From Toxoplasma gondii ME49 (Eukaryota; Apicomplexa; Conoidasida; Eucoccidiorida; Sarcocystidae), in contig NC_031469.1 in the NCBI RefSeq assembly GCF_000006565.2, positions 496,001 through 560,000 on the forward strand: a DNA stretch of 64,000 nucleotides. Direction: 5' to 3'. Positions 24,201 through 36,486 of the stretch are shown in pieces (position 1 is the first letter of the stretch; each line of letters opens with the position of its first letter). A model generated the notes under the pieces. It was not told the origin of the DNA, searched no databases, and saw only the letters and a list, made by a program, of their open reading frames with translations. A program made the translations under genes and the position numbers.

Positions 24201-27200
24201 GAAACCGAAGAAAGAAGCGGCTTCGACTGTCGACGCAAGTCGTAGTATTTCTTTGGAGGAGATTTCAAGGTGGGCGGAGGTCGAGCACCAGTTCATTCCT
24301 GTGAAAGCTGAAAGAGAGAAGCCAAGCGGCGAACGGGACTCGTCTTCGTCTCTTGTTAAGGAGGAGCAGACGCCTAGCGACGATGCGTCTTCTCCGTCAA
24401 AGCCGGCTTCTCTTCCTTCCGGGTCCAGCGAGGGGGCGTCTTCGGCGCCGCATGCGCAGACTTTAGAGACAGGAGAGACGAGTCGAGAGGAGACACGTTC
24501 GCTGGAGAAGCCGGAGGCTTCTGCCAACCTGGCGGCAGTTGACGAACGCGGGGAAGGCATGGAGACGGACCCGTCGCGCCTGCGCGTGAAGAGCGAGCCG
24601 GCGGATGCGGCGCCCAGCGACTCCGCTAGTTGGGCACCACCGGCGCGGGACGGGCCCAGAGACACCGTGGAGACAGCCGCGGAGACGCACGCAGACGCCG
24701 CGGCGGAGGCGGCCGCAGCCGTGGCGGCGGGTGGGGCTGGGGAGGAAGGTGCGAAGGACGAGGACGATGCGTACTACCGCGTGTTTATGGAGGAGATGAA
24801 GAAGAAGAAGGAGGAGGCGCAGAGACTCGAGGAAGAGCGAGAAAAGCGGTTGAAGATGACTCGAGCTGTGATAGCCGGCGAGGTCGGCCGAGGCCCCAGA
24901 GAGAAGAAGAAGCGGAGGAGAGTGGAAGAGGAAGAGGATGAACGCGTCTTCTCGGATGGGGAAGAAGAAGACTCAAGCGAAGAGGAAGGGGAAGGCAAGG
25001 ACCCGGGTGCCCAAGGCGACGAGGAGAACCTCTCGTATTTCGACCTGTTGATGAAAGTAGGAGCAAAGAAGCAACTCCCCACGGTTGACCACGAGGCGTC
25101 AGCGTATCCGCCGATCAAGAAAAACCTCTACATTCAAGTGAAAGAAATCACATGCATGAAAGACCATGAAGTCGACGCGCTGCGAAAAACGCATGGAAAC
25201 ATCAAAGTCAGAGGCAAACAGTGCCCCCGACCCATCACGACCTTCTTTCAGTGCGGACTCCCAGACAAAATCGTCAAGGTGAGAAGGCCCTCAAAATCTT
25301 TTTCCGTCCTCTCTGCGCTTGGCTTTTTCAAAAACGTCCAGGAGCCACAGACTCCCGCCGCAGTAGAGAGGTCGTCTGTCCTCCTCGCTTGTGGGTGTCA
25401 GACGCTAACATCGCGCCCACTTCATTTTTGAGACTTTGCTTCTCGGTGTATGATCTCAGAGGACCGGAGGAGATGCAGGCTCGAAACAGGAAGGGGGGGC
25501 GGCAGCGACGGACGTCTCTAGCCTGTTTCTCTTCCATATTTTGGCGGGTGTCCGGCCATCTGCTGCTTTCTTCTTCGCAAACGCACCCGTCCTTCTCTTT
25601 CAGTCGCTGTCTTTCTGTTGTTTTCTACCTCAAATTTCCTGCATGCAGTACCTCACGCTTCGCGGCATTACGGAGCCTTTCCCCATCCAGATGCAAGCGA
25701 TTCCTTGCCTCATGTGCGGGCGAGATGTAATCGCTGTCGCAGAGACTGGGAGTGGCAAGACTCTTGCCTACGGCCTTCCTCTGATTCGTCACGTGCTCTC
25801 TGTGAAGCAGCAGTACAAGACTTATCTAGCGAACAAGAAACTCGAGGTGGAGACTGCGGAAGAAGAAGGAGAAAAGAAACCCCAGCAAACTGCGCCTGAG
25901 GAAAAGAAATCTGGAAAGGAAAAGGTCGTCGTCTACAGAGATTTCCGAGACGGCGCCATTGCCTTGGTAAGAGGCACCACGATGAAAAACGCGGTGGCTA
26001 TGCATGCATGCGAACGCAGGAAACGCTTCCAAGTTTCGTTTTTTCCTTCCACAGCGGCATGCGAGTGATCTTTTCGAGTTCCATACCCGAATTCCCCGTC
26101 TTTCCGTGTCTTTATCAGCACTCGGCGGACGCTATGGCTGCCTGGCCTGTGGGCATTCCTTCTGTTCTGCATTTCAAAGTTTCTCCGCTGCATGTGCAGA
26201 ACTGGAACTCATGGACACGGTTCTTTACTCGACGTCGTCTCTCCAGGAACAATCCGAGCTGCTGACGCTCTGTGACGCCTTTGTGCGCGTTCGCAACTGT
26301 CTGTGGGGTGGCTGTGACTCGCCTTTCTCAGGATAAACAGCATGTATTTTTGAGACCCAACTCTGCGCATGCCCTTCTCAGGTCATTGCGCCGACGCGCG
26401 AGCTCTGCAATCAAATTTTCAAGGAAATCAATCGATGCTGTAAACTGGTCGACTTGAACGCCGTCGCATGCTATGGGGGTGCAGGAATTGGCAGGTAGAC
26501 ACCTCAGGGGTTCGGTTTTTCTTTGTGTTTTCCCCCTTGTCAGTCTCTGTCTCCTTTAACCTGTTTCCCTCTATTCATGCTCTCTTTGCAGTTGCTCCAT
26601 GCGTGTCTTTGTACCGTTTATCGACTGCTTTCCTGCCTTCTCTCTGTGATTTGTTCCGTGGTAACTCGCCATCCTTGACGCTCGTATCGCTCTCCTCGGT
26701 CTCCACAGTTTGTGCTTGGCGTCTTCGCCGACTGAATCATCTCCTCCCCCTCGCCTTTGCAAGAGGGAGAGGGGGAGCGCGCGCAGGGTCGGAAAGGTGC
26801 TCAGAGGCACCGGATTATCCTCGTCACTGTTTCATCTCTCCCTTTCTCGATCTCTCACTTCTCTGTTCTTCTCTTTTCCACTCGTTCTTTCACCTTCATT
26901 CTCCTTTGTTTCTCTTCTCTCCGTCGCGTCAGCTGTCTCTCTTCTCTTTTGGCATTCTCGTTTAGTGTTCTCTCCATATGCGACCTTGTTTTTCCTCTGC
27001 CTTCTTTTCTGTCCATCTGCGTTCTTGACCTCTCCATCTGCGTTCTTGTTTTTTCCTCTGCGTTCTTGTTCTTTCCATCTGTGTTCTTGTTCTTTCCATC
27101 TGCGTTCTTGATCGCTCCACCTGCGTTCGTGATCTGTCTGTCTTGTGCAGCCAACTGGGAGCAATCAAGAGGGGGGTGGAGGTGATCGTCGGCACTCCGG

Positions 27201-29016
27201 GGCGTCTCATCGACATTCTCACGATGAATGGAGGCCGTTTGACGTCTCTGAAGGTGAGGACTGCGCTTTTCGCTAGATTTAACATACGGAGGATTCAGAG
27301 CTCATGTCATTCCTTTGAAAGGCGTTCCCAGCTTAAGGCGCGGATCTGGATTATGACATCGGTGGATCTGCTCAGATCAGCGCTCGGCGACGGTTACTGG
27401 TGTATTCAGAGCATCGCTCCATTTAGTGTTCCGGTCTACGTCTGGGCAGCTCCGTTTCTTGAAGAAAAATGGCGGTCATGGGAAGAAGAATGGGGACTTG
27501 ACTCTTTGCCTTTTAGTAGAGGAAGAGAACGAAACGGAGCCAACCAAGACGATGCTGAAAGAGACAACACAGTTGCAGTTATCTCCAGGTGTATTCGACA
27601 GTCCACAGAGTCCAAAGTTCCTTCTCGCCGTTGGGATTCGTTTTGCAGCGCGTGACCTTCATCGTTTTAGACGAAGCGGACCGCATGTTCGACTTTGGCT
27701 TCGAACCGCAAGTCACTTCCATCATTGCTTCCTCGAGACCAGATCGACAAACGTGTCTTTTCTCAGCCACCTTCCCTCCTCATATTGAAGGTAACGAACA
27801 GTCTGAGCTACTTCTCTGCACGATCGCTGCATGCGTTCACCTCTCTCTTCTGCAGGCATCTATATCTGCACATATGTATAGATGTCCATGTCCGTCTGCA
27901 TCTGTCTACCTCTCGCTCTTCAACTACGTCATTTCAATTACAGTTATCGATGTCTTTCTATTTATCTGTATCTCCGTGCATCTATCTTTCTATATCTATC
28001 TTTCTGTCTACCTATCCATCTACCAGTGTCTATATCTATGTATACATACATACACATATATGTAAATGTACAGTTGTAAATATTTATGCTTGCGTGAAGA
28101 AGTGACTGTATGGACGTACCTAGAGTTGGTGCTGCATATGGCGGGTGTTGTCGCTCTCTGTCTCATGAGCTTAAACGTGTAGAAAGGTAAATGGAATTTC
28201 TTCGCGAAAGCGTACGATGCACCCCGTATGAAAATCAGAAGCGGAATAACAGAAACCGAACTCTGCGCTCCAGCAACCGCCATTCTTCGTACTCCTTCTT
28301 CAACTTGAGAGAAGATGTGATCTATAGTGTGTGTGTGTGTGTATACTATGTATCTATCTATCTATATATATATATATATGTATATGTATGGTTTTATCTA
28401 CGCGTGTGCCAATATTTACACATGCTTCTGCAGTTATATAAATGCATATAATTATCTATAGATACGCAGTTGCAAGCGTATATCTGCATTTGAATGTGTA
28501 TGTCTACAAATGCCTTCACAGACATTCCTGCATTTGCGGCTTTTTTGCGCGACTTAAAACGATTTAAAAGTTTGATTGTTGTGCTCTGTGCAGCGCTAGC
28601 TCGTCGCATTTTGCAGAAACCCGTGGAAATCATTGTGGGCGAGAAGGGGCGGACGGCAGCGAATGTTCAGCAGTACGTGGAAGTCATGGAGGAAGAAAGA
28701 AAATTCTTCAGGTAAGTTTTTTCCGCTCATTTTTTCGAACGCACTCCAAGTCAGAAGTACACATATTCGGCTGCAGCTGTGCCGGTACGTAAAAACGAAG
28801 ACGCAGATATATATATATATATATGCATATAAATATATATTCACATATATATATATATACATTTATGTACATATATGTATCGCTTTCAGTTGTTTTGTGG
28901 CATGCGTGGCATGTGACAGGTGGAGGTGCCAGTAAACGCATAAAAAGAAGAATCCTTCGAGGAGAAGCGAAAGGAACGCATCTGTCTCTTTCTTACGCTT
29001 GCTGATTATATGTATA

Positions 29017-29056
<40 letters not shown>

Positions 29057-30253
29057 GATCCGCATGTGACATGCTTCTGTGAGTTTTGCCTTTGCTCGGG
29101 ATTGTCTGTTTTTCCGATACACAAGGGTCCACCTCTTTTTATTGTTTATTAAGAAACTGCTTCGGTTCCGAGACCAAGAGGGAGTAGGGAGGAGATTGAA
29201 GGAGAGATCGAGGAAGAGAAAGCAAGCGCATAGGAGGGAATGGAAGGGAGAGAATGAGAGGGGAATGAAGGACGGAGTCGGAAGAGAATAAGAGAGAAGT
29301 TAACAGGAGATCTGGTTGACTCACAGAAGGAACACGATGTCAATTTGCGCTTGGAAGAATGCTGGATCCCATTTCTCGCGTTGCTCTTTCGTTTTCCTGT
29401 CCTTTCTTTGGTCTCGTTTCTTTCGTTTCTCTACCGCCCCTATTTTCCGTGATTTTCTCTCCTTTTCGCCGTCCGTCTGCGTCGCTTGTTTCCTCTTTCC
29501 AGATTGCTGCAGCTTCTAGGAGAGTGGCAGGAGCACGGCTCTGTCATCATCTTTGTCAATCGTCAAGTCGAGGCTGACGAGTTGTTCACAGAGCTCCTCA
29601 AGGTGAGTGCGTTTTCGCGCATGTTTGTCGCCCCTGCTCTTGTTACCTTTTGGAGTTTTTATACTTTCTTCCTCTCCGTTCCTTCGTCTCTCTGCTCTAT
29701 TTTTCTGCGTCCCCAGACAAGCGAAACCTCGACTCGCTCTCTGCTTTCCCCATCACCGCTTTGCTTCTTTTCTTCTCCTCTTGCTCCTCTTATCGGCTTC
29801 TGCCGCGTTCTTCTCGTCTTCATTCGTTCTCGTCTTTTCTTCTCCTCTTCTCTTCTTGTTCCTTCGTCTTTTGTTCTCTTCTCTTGTTCTCCTCTTCGTT
29901 TCTCTTGTTTGCTTCTGCTGTTCTCTTCTCTTCGTTTTTCGTCCTCTCTTTCTTGTCTTGTTATCCTCTCTCGTCTTCTGTGTCTCTCTTCACTTCGTCT
30001 CTTAAGAGTCCCTCTCGTTCGCTGCTCTTTTGTTTCGTCCTCCGCCAAATCGCTTCGCCTGTGTCTCGGGTGTCTCTGCCTGCAGTATGGCTACCAAGCC
30101 GCGACGCTCCACGGCGGGCAGGATCAAACGGATCGCGAGTTCACGATTCAAGAGTTTCAGGTTTGTCTTCTTTCTTAATCTGGGGATCCTCAGACTCTCT
30201 TTGACACCGGCGCCTCTGCAACGCATACATACAAATAAACGTATACATGCATT

Positions 30254-30301
<48 letters not shown>

Positions 30302-30834
30302 ACTCTGCACGTCCGTTTCTTGTCATCGATATACAAACGCGTACGCACACATATTCACATGCATCCACATGTCCAGCTGTACATATATATTTGTAGGACT
30401 GGAGTGACCGGAAAAGAAGACGAGTCGATCGCGTGCTTCCTGGTTGTTTCGGCTTTTGGAAACAAGCCATATTTACATCTAATAACTAACTCCTATATAT
30501 ATATATGTGTGTGTGTGTATCTCGGAGGTTCGCGATTGCAATGGTGTCTGCCTGCTTAGGACGGCGTGAGGACTTTGTTAATTGCCACGAGTGTGGCAGC
30601 GCGAGGCCTGGATTGCAAGCATTGCGTTCTGGTCATCAACATGACATGTCCGAACCATATCGAAGATTACGTCCACCGCATTGGGCGCACAGGACGAGCA
30701 GGGCGCATAGGAGTCGCCTACACGTTCTTGACCAAGGAAGATGCAGACAAAGCTGACGACCTCGAAAAGGTACACAAAATGCACAACCCGAAAGAAAATG
30801 CCAAACGAAACAAAACAGCTTCTCCCTCTCCAGA

Positions 30835-30872
<38 letters not shown>

Positions 30873-33108
30873 CGTATATATGTGTATATATGTATTTGTA
30901 TGTATTTGTATGTATGTGTGTTGATATTTGTGTATGTGCATATTTGTTCATGTCTGTGTCTAGAAAGACGACGGCCGCCGTCTTGCTCTCTCGCTTCTCT
31001 CTCTATACCTCTGTGAATCTGTGTATGCATCCGTTTATGTGTGCATCTGGATTGGGGGGTTTCTTTGGTCTCGTCGCTTCTCTGTTTTCCGTTTTCCACG
31101 TTGCGTGCATCGGGCGTATTTTTTTCCAGGCGCTGACGCAGTCTGGGCAGGCGGTGCCCCAGGCTCTGTCGGACTTGTCCGCACAGTACAAGCAAGAGTG
31201 CAACTTAGGTATGCACGAGAAGAAGAAGAAGGGCGGAGGCGGCTTCGGAGGTCGCGGTTTTTCGTTTTCTGCTTCTGAGAAGAGCAGACAGCAGCGGGAG
31301 AGACAGCAGGCTAAGAAGGAGTTGGGTCTCGAGAAGGACGCAGAAGACGAGGAGTTCCTGGACGCCGACCTGCTCGCTCCCGAAGACGTCCTTGGACCCT
31401 CTGGAGACCGGGAACCGGAGGGCAGAGGAGCGGCGGTCGACCCCGTGACGGGGCTGCCTGTCAACTTCAGTGCGGCGACTGTGCTGAGTTCCGCGACAGA
31501 CGGCAATTCGCTGCAGTCGGCGGTCGCCGCAGCTGCGGCCAAAGCAGCGTCCCTCGCCCAGAGACAGGCGGCCTCCTCGGGTCCCGGCCTTGCCAGCTCG
31601 GAAGGCGCAGAACGAGCCAGAGTTGTGGCGGAGCTGCTCAGGTCAGCGAACGGAGGTGGAGACAGAACAGAGGCGAGACACGGAGCGAGAAGTGGAAGGA
31701 AGGCGAAGACCTCAAAGGAGGAAGAAGAAGAGCGGGCGATGGGGGACAGCTGAACGAGGAAGACAGGAGAGGGAAGAACACATGGAGAGAGAAAGTCAAC
31801 TGCGGAGAGAGAGAGGACGCTCAGAGAGCGACGATCGTCTCTGCGTGGAGGAGGCTACGCAGGAAAACGGGGGGTGACAAAGAAAACCGTTCACAGTTTC
31901 AGTTTTCAGTTCAGATGAAAGGAAAAAGGGGCGTAAAGGTGCTCAGGGTGCAATCGTCGGACCATCTCGATTGGTGTATTCAAAGACAATTCTCTCTTCA
32001 AAGGCTTAGATTAACAGCCTGTGAAAGGTCCCTGTCTTTTTTACTCAGTAAAATTCAGACGAGAAACGCCGTGTTAGCGTTGTTTCGCCTCTGCGGTATG
32101 TCGTCAGTCCGTTTGTCTCGGGTCTCTTGTTCTCAGCACGGTTCTCTCGTGTCTCTCTGTTTCCTCGGTTTCCCCTCACGCATTCATCTTGGTTTTCTTC
32201 TTTTTTCTCTGGTTCGCAGGAGACAAGATGAAGAAAGGCTACTGTCTGCTGTGCCGCCTCCACCACCTCCAGGCGCACCCGCGAGTCCGCCCCCTGTTGG
32301 CGATGCAACGGCCCTGTCGATCCCTCAGCAGGTACTCCATTTCCTGAAAAAGCATTTTCGCATTCTCAGTTTGCTCTGTTTCCTGCATCTCTCGGGTTTC
32401 TCCTGTTCCATCCGTTTCTCTCGTCCGCGTCTCCGTCTTCTTTCTTTTGGTGCTTTTTCTCCTACCGTGTTGTTGCTTCTTCTGTCACCACGTCCTTCTC
32501 GTTTTCTCACATGCCCCTTGGCGTTTCTCATTCTCTTCATCTGACTTTCCTTCACTGCCTTCGTCTCTCTGCGTCCCCCCCCTTCTTCCCTTCTCTGTTA
32601 TCCTGCACGTTCTCCTCCTCCCTTCTTCTCCACCTGCTTCTCCTCTCGGCTTCTCTCAGCTTCTCTCACCTGCGTTTCCGGTCACCTTCCTTCGCGTTCT
32701 GTGCGGGTCTCTGCTCTGTTGTGAAGGCCGATCGCATGGCGCAGAACGCCGTACAACACATCGCAGATCCGATTGAGCGTGCTCGTCACTTCGCCGCTGT
32801 GAAGCAATCTCTGACGAACTTCTTGACCTCCCGTCGCGCTGCGGCGAACTCTGCTTCGCAAGCAGTTGCCACCGGCTTCACTCCTGGTCAGCACCAGCAT
32901 CAGCTAGCTGTGGCGGCCGCTGCCGCGACGGCCGCGGCGGCTGCGGCCGGCGCAGGCGGCGAAGTGGCCGAGGCCGCAACGCAGGCTCTGGAGCTTCTGA
33001 AAAGTGGATCTCAGAGTCTCAGTGCTTCAATGGCTCTTCAGGCAAATCTCGAGAAACTCAGAAATATGTCGGTAAGACAAGAAGGTCCAACACACTCGTG
33101 TCGTATGC

Positions 33109-33142
<34 letters not shown>

Positions 33143-34763
33143 TCGTAGATATATTTGTACTCATGTATGTATGTGTATTTGTATGTATATATATATATAT
33201 ATATATATACTTGTATGTCTCTCTCTCTCTATATATATATATATATACATGTATGTGTATGTATGCAATTCCTGTATAGACCTGTAGTTGAACGTTTGAA
33301 GGATGCAGGCGAGTAGATCAAGACACTTGCATGGATTGATTTACGCGGGAATTCGCTGTGTGAACGCGGAGCTCATACATGTGCGAGAGTGACGGCCACG
33401 GGTGGAGTCTCTCGTGTTTTTCCCCGTCTATTCTTTGATGCATGCGTTTTGTCCTCCTGCGTGCGGGCTGTCCTTCAGAGCCAAACGGCGCAGAGTGTGG
33501 CGGCCGCCCTGGCTGTTTTGTCTCCTGCAAATGCAACGCTGGGGAGGATTCGAGGACTCAGTGAACGTGGATACAAGTGTCCCAACACCGGGAACTTCGT
33601 GGATGAATTCGAAATCAACGACTACCCCCAAATTGCCAGATACAAATTCACGCAGCGCGTAAGCCTCCACCGGTCGATCCGCCAGGCTCCATAGACAGTC
33701 TCCACATGCATACATCCATACGTACATATATGTATATATATGTATATATGCATATATATACATATGTCTACGTATATTCTACATCCACACATGTCTATAC
33801 ATATATATGTGCATATATATATATATATATATATATTTATATGTATACTTACATACATGTGTATATGCGCATATAAATGCATAGTTGTGTGTATCTGTGA
33901 ATTCGGTAAAACAACAACGATCACTGACTCGAGATGCGTTCCCAATCTATTGTGTCAGGAGTTGGCGCACGGGTTGAAGAGCGAGGTAGAAGGGAGGGGA
34001 AAGCAAGAGTAAACAATCCAGGGGTGTACGTACACCTCGGGGAATGCACGTCTAGTGCTGGGTTTCTGTTGTTCGTGCCTTGTCATTTTTGCATTGGAGG
34101 CGTTCTCTTTTGTCTTGCATCTTCGCTCTGAAGACAATTGCAGCATTTTCTGAGGAGTCTTCTACTGCGCATTTCACGTGGTTTTCCGCCGTTTCTCGGG
34201 CACTTTTTGTCACGCTTTTTTCAGGATGTGCTTAGTCGCTTGATGGAGGAGACTGGCGCAGTTCTCTACGTGAAGGGCCAGCATGTGGATCCTAAAGAAA
34301 AACACAAAGTCAAACTCGCACCGGGAGCGAAGTATTTGCACGTGGAGATCATCGGCGCGACTCCGATCATTGTCCAGCGCGCGAGGTGCGACACGATTTA
34401 TATCTCGAGTTAGGAAGGTGCAGGTGGTTCGCCTTTTCTCGCGTTTCAATCTCCCTCGAACCCAAGGCCGGGCGGAGACAGAAAAGCAAAGCACAAGTTG
34501 CTTCGGCCTTCCGTGTAGTTCTCACGCGACTCTGCTTTGACCTTTCGCCATGTGACTCGTGAATACTCCAAAATTTGTGTTCCTTTTTTCTTTTCCTTCG
34601 TCACCGCTCGATTCATCCTTTCCGTTGTTTCTGTTTTTTGCGTCTACTTGTCTCCAGGAACGAATGCCGCCAGCTGTTGGAAGCCTTGGCAGTGCGTTCG
34701 TTGAACACCACCAACACACAGACAGCGCGTGCCATCACAGGACGTTACAACATTTGGAGTTAA
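21289..34763 (+). CDS. PRP5: PRP5/DDX46-type DEAD-box RNA helicase (16 exons)
   Basis: ATP-dependent RNA helicase that in other eukaryotes remodels U2 snRNP so that it pairs with the intron branch site. Exons: 21289-23088, 24121-25278, 25649-25966, 26382-26494, 27151-27253, 27649-27790, 28594-28711, 29503-29602, 30086-30160, 30560-30769, 31130-31641, 32220-32331, 32727-33071, 33479-33658, 34225-34385, 34658-34763. All junctions are in phase and give 1,850 residues. Residues 1-240 are RS-rich; the DPLDAFM motif lies at 584-590. The core has a Q motif (987 on), AETGSGKT (1017-1024), PTREL (1096-1100), TPGRLID (1145-1151), DEAD (1172-1175), SAT (1203-1205), ARGLD (1323-1327) and HRIGRTGR (1348-1355), so it should be active. 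An Ala-rich linker (about 1625-1660) precedes the conserved C-terminal domain ([12 protein letters not shown] near 1750). At 1,850 residues it is much longer than human DDX46 (about 1,030). A Lys/Glu-rich insert separates motifs I and Ia. Confidence 0.93.
27013..27138. repeat. 21-bp minisatellite in PRP5 intron 5-side tract
   Basis: About six imperfect copies of a 21-base unit built around CCATCTGCGTTCTTG follow each other and end just before the acceptor of PRP5 exon 5 (exon starts 27151). The array is itself pyrimidine-rich, so it forms part of an unusually long polypyrimidine tract. Confidence 0.8.
28328..28392. repeat. (GT)n and (TCTA/TA)n microsatellites, PRP5 intron 6
   Basis: A GT run near 28328-28344 is followed by TCTA and TA repeats to about 28390, inside the intron 27791-28593. 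The same intron has imperfect CTAT/CTGT pyrimidine repeats from about 27850 to 28060. Confidence 0.85.
28806..28870. repeat. (TA)n microsatellite, PRP5 intron 7 (first block)
   Basis: Two TA runs, about 28807-28824 and 28846-28860, within the intron 28712-29502. Confidence 0.85.
29008..29053. repeat. (TA)n microsatellite, PRP5 intron 7 (second block)
   Basis: An almost perfect run of about 16 TA units at 29022-29053, in the same intron as the block at 28806. Confidence 0.9.
30251..30299. repeat. (TA)n microsatellite, PRP5 intron 9
   Basis: About 18 TA units at 30263-30298, within the intron 30161-30559. Confidence 0.9.
30834..30895. repeat. (TA)n microsatellite, PRP5 intron 10
   Basis: TA runs interrupted by single C or G bases, within the intron 30770-31129, followed by TGTATTTG repeats. 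Confidence 0.9.
33107..33255. repeat. (TA)n microsatellite cluster, PRP5 intron 13
   Basis: Three TA runs (about 33111-33141, 33187-33210 and 33229-33247), the last preceded by CT repeats, within the intron 33072-33478. Confidence 0.9.
33719..33862. repeat. (TA)n/(TATG)n microsatellite cluster, PRP5 intron 14
   Basis: A mix of TA, TATG and CATA repeats early in the intron 33659-34224; the longest perfect TA run is at about 33816-33836. Confidence 0.85.
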
Positions 34764-36486
34764 GCAGAACGGGCAAGCGGAAAGAGTTCGTTTCCGCGGA
34801 GACAGAAAGGGAATTGTTTTGTTTCGAAACGCACAACCGAAACAAAGTGACCTCGAGCAAAGGCCATGCAGGCGACTGCGGAAAACAGCGCTTCTCTGGG
34901 GGCGTCTTCCTCTCTTGCTGTCCGTCTGTCTTTCAAGGACACGAAGCAGGGACTTATACAAAATCCATTGGTACCTTTGTATATATGTATATACATATAT
35001 ATATATATATATATATGCATCTATAATGTATATGTGTGTAGTGTTTGATATGGAGCTTTGTATGTGAATGCATGCCGTGTGTCACCTTAGAGGAAACGGA
35101 AGGAGGGCGGGGGGTATCTTGTTGGAGCCCATCGAGTGTCGGGGGAGTCGAGTTGGTTGGCCATCCGTCGAGTGCGTGTTCTTGTCTTTGTTGCGCATAT
35201 TTGTTCACGGGAAACGCTTTTTCGAGGGCGAGGAGACAGGCCAGGACCGTCTCGCCCATCGTGGCGCTTCTCGCAAGCGAAAGTGAATGCAGTCCGCCTT
35301 CGTTGACGACGGGAGACGCCCAATTCGCGCCTGTCGCTTTTTGCTTTTCTCTCTTCTCTCCCATTGTTCTTTTTCTGACTACTTTTTTCCCTGCGCCCTC
35401 TCTCTGTCTTTATCCCCCGCGTCTGTTTTCGTATCCTTCCATGCGCTGTTTCCTCTTGAGCTGATTCCCACCCCTTGGCTTCTCGCCTATCACTCGCTGT
35501 GCTTGCCTGTGGAAGCCGTCGAACGAAAATTGTAAAAACAAGAAAGTTGCCGCTGTCAGACACACCGAAAGAGTGCTGAGTTACACTGGTGGCAGCTGTG
35601 AGGATGCCTTGTTTGAGTTTACCGCCACCGTATAAACCTGAGAGAAAGCTGCTTTGATGACGATGTAGACGAGCCGCTATTGTTGAGGCACAGCCACCAT
35701 AACCCCGATAGAAACCTCTAACTTCGTGACACTAGTGTTTAATCAAGGTGGTCGTGGAAAACAATGGAGAAAAGGAACAGACAACACATACTTGTAAACG
35801 GAAGGTCGCGGCGTTCACATCTAAGGAATGTCCGGCAGTTTAACTGAGAAAACGTACGCTTGACGTCGCTCCGAGGCCTTTTCTCTGCTTTGCATTTTAC
35901 GTCTTGCTTTTTGTTCCGGTTGTAAGTATGTAGCCTTTGGATGGGCCGAACACTCTGTTTTTCAAAGAGAAGACGAACGAAATTATCTTGCCCGCAAATC
36001 AAGAAGAAACTGAGAATCGCTCGACGGCAGGGAGGCGCCTTTGATGCACAAGTGAAATTTGGTAGTCTCCGCCGAAGCTGAAATGTTCAGCAACGGATGT
36101 CACACGTTATGCGCCGATGTTTGTGCTCAAGGAGCTGACAGACACTAGTAACTTCATTAAAATAGGTTTTGTTTGTAAACTCGATGATAGACACACACTC
36201 CGCAAAAACATCCAAGTATCTTCATATATATATATATATATATATAGTGTTTATATATATGTAGGCTAATGCTTGTAGAGATACATTTATATATCAACCG
36301 GTTTTCGGGAACAAAGGTGTCCACTATTGTATAGAGCAGCGGCTAATGCGCAGCTATCTCCTATGCGTTCCGCAAGCAAAAGACGCTGGCTGTCTTTTTT
36401 CTTTCAAGCGTTTTGTTTCACGACATGTACAAGGAGCTCGGATCTTTAAACACAATCGCATCTCCAGGTGTTTTTCCTTCTTTGCC
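34764..36486. other. intergenic region with (TA)n blocks
   Basis: It should hold the PRP5 3' untranslated region and the promoter of the next plus-strand gene. TA microsatellites lie at about 34979-35016 and 36222-36262. No supported coding frame or RNA gene is visible; the frames present are short and overlap on both strands. Confidence 0.5.

Noticed and set aside
26710..27185. Phe/Ser-rich frames at 26710-27111 and 26757-27185
   Set aside because: They are pyrimidine-tract translation in the PRP5 intron before exon 5, and are removed by an in-phase splice.
29486..30204. Leu/Ser/Phe-rich plus-strand frames of 180-230 codons
   Set aside because: They cover PRP5 intron 8, a pyrimidine-rich tract. 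The helicase exons on either side join in phase when it is removed.
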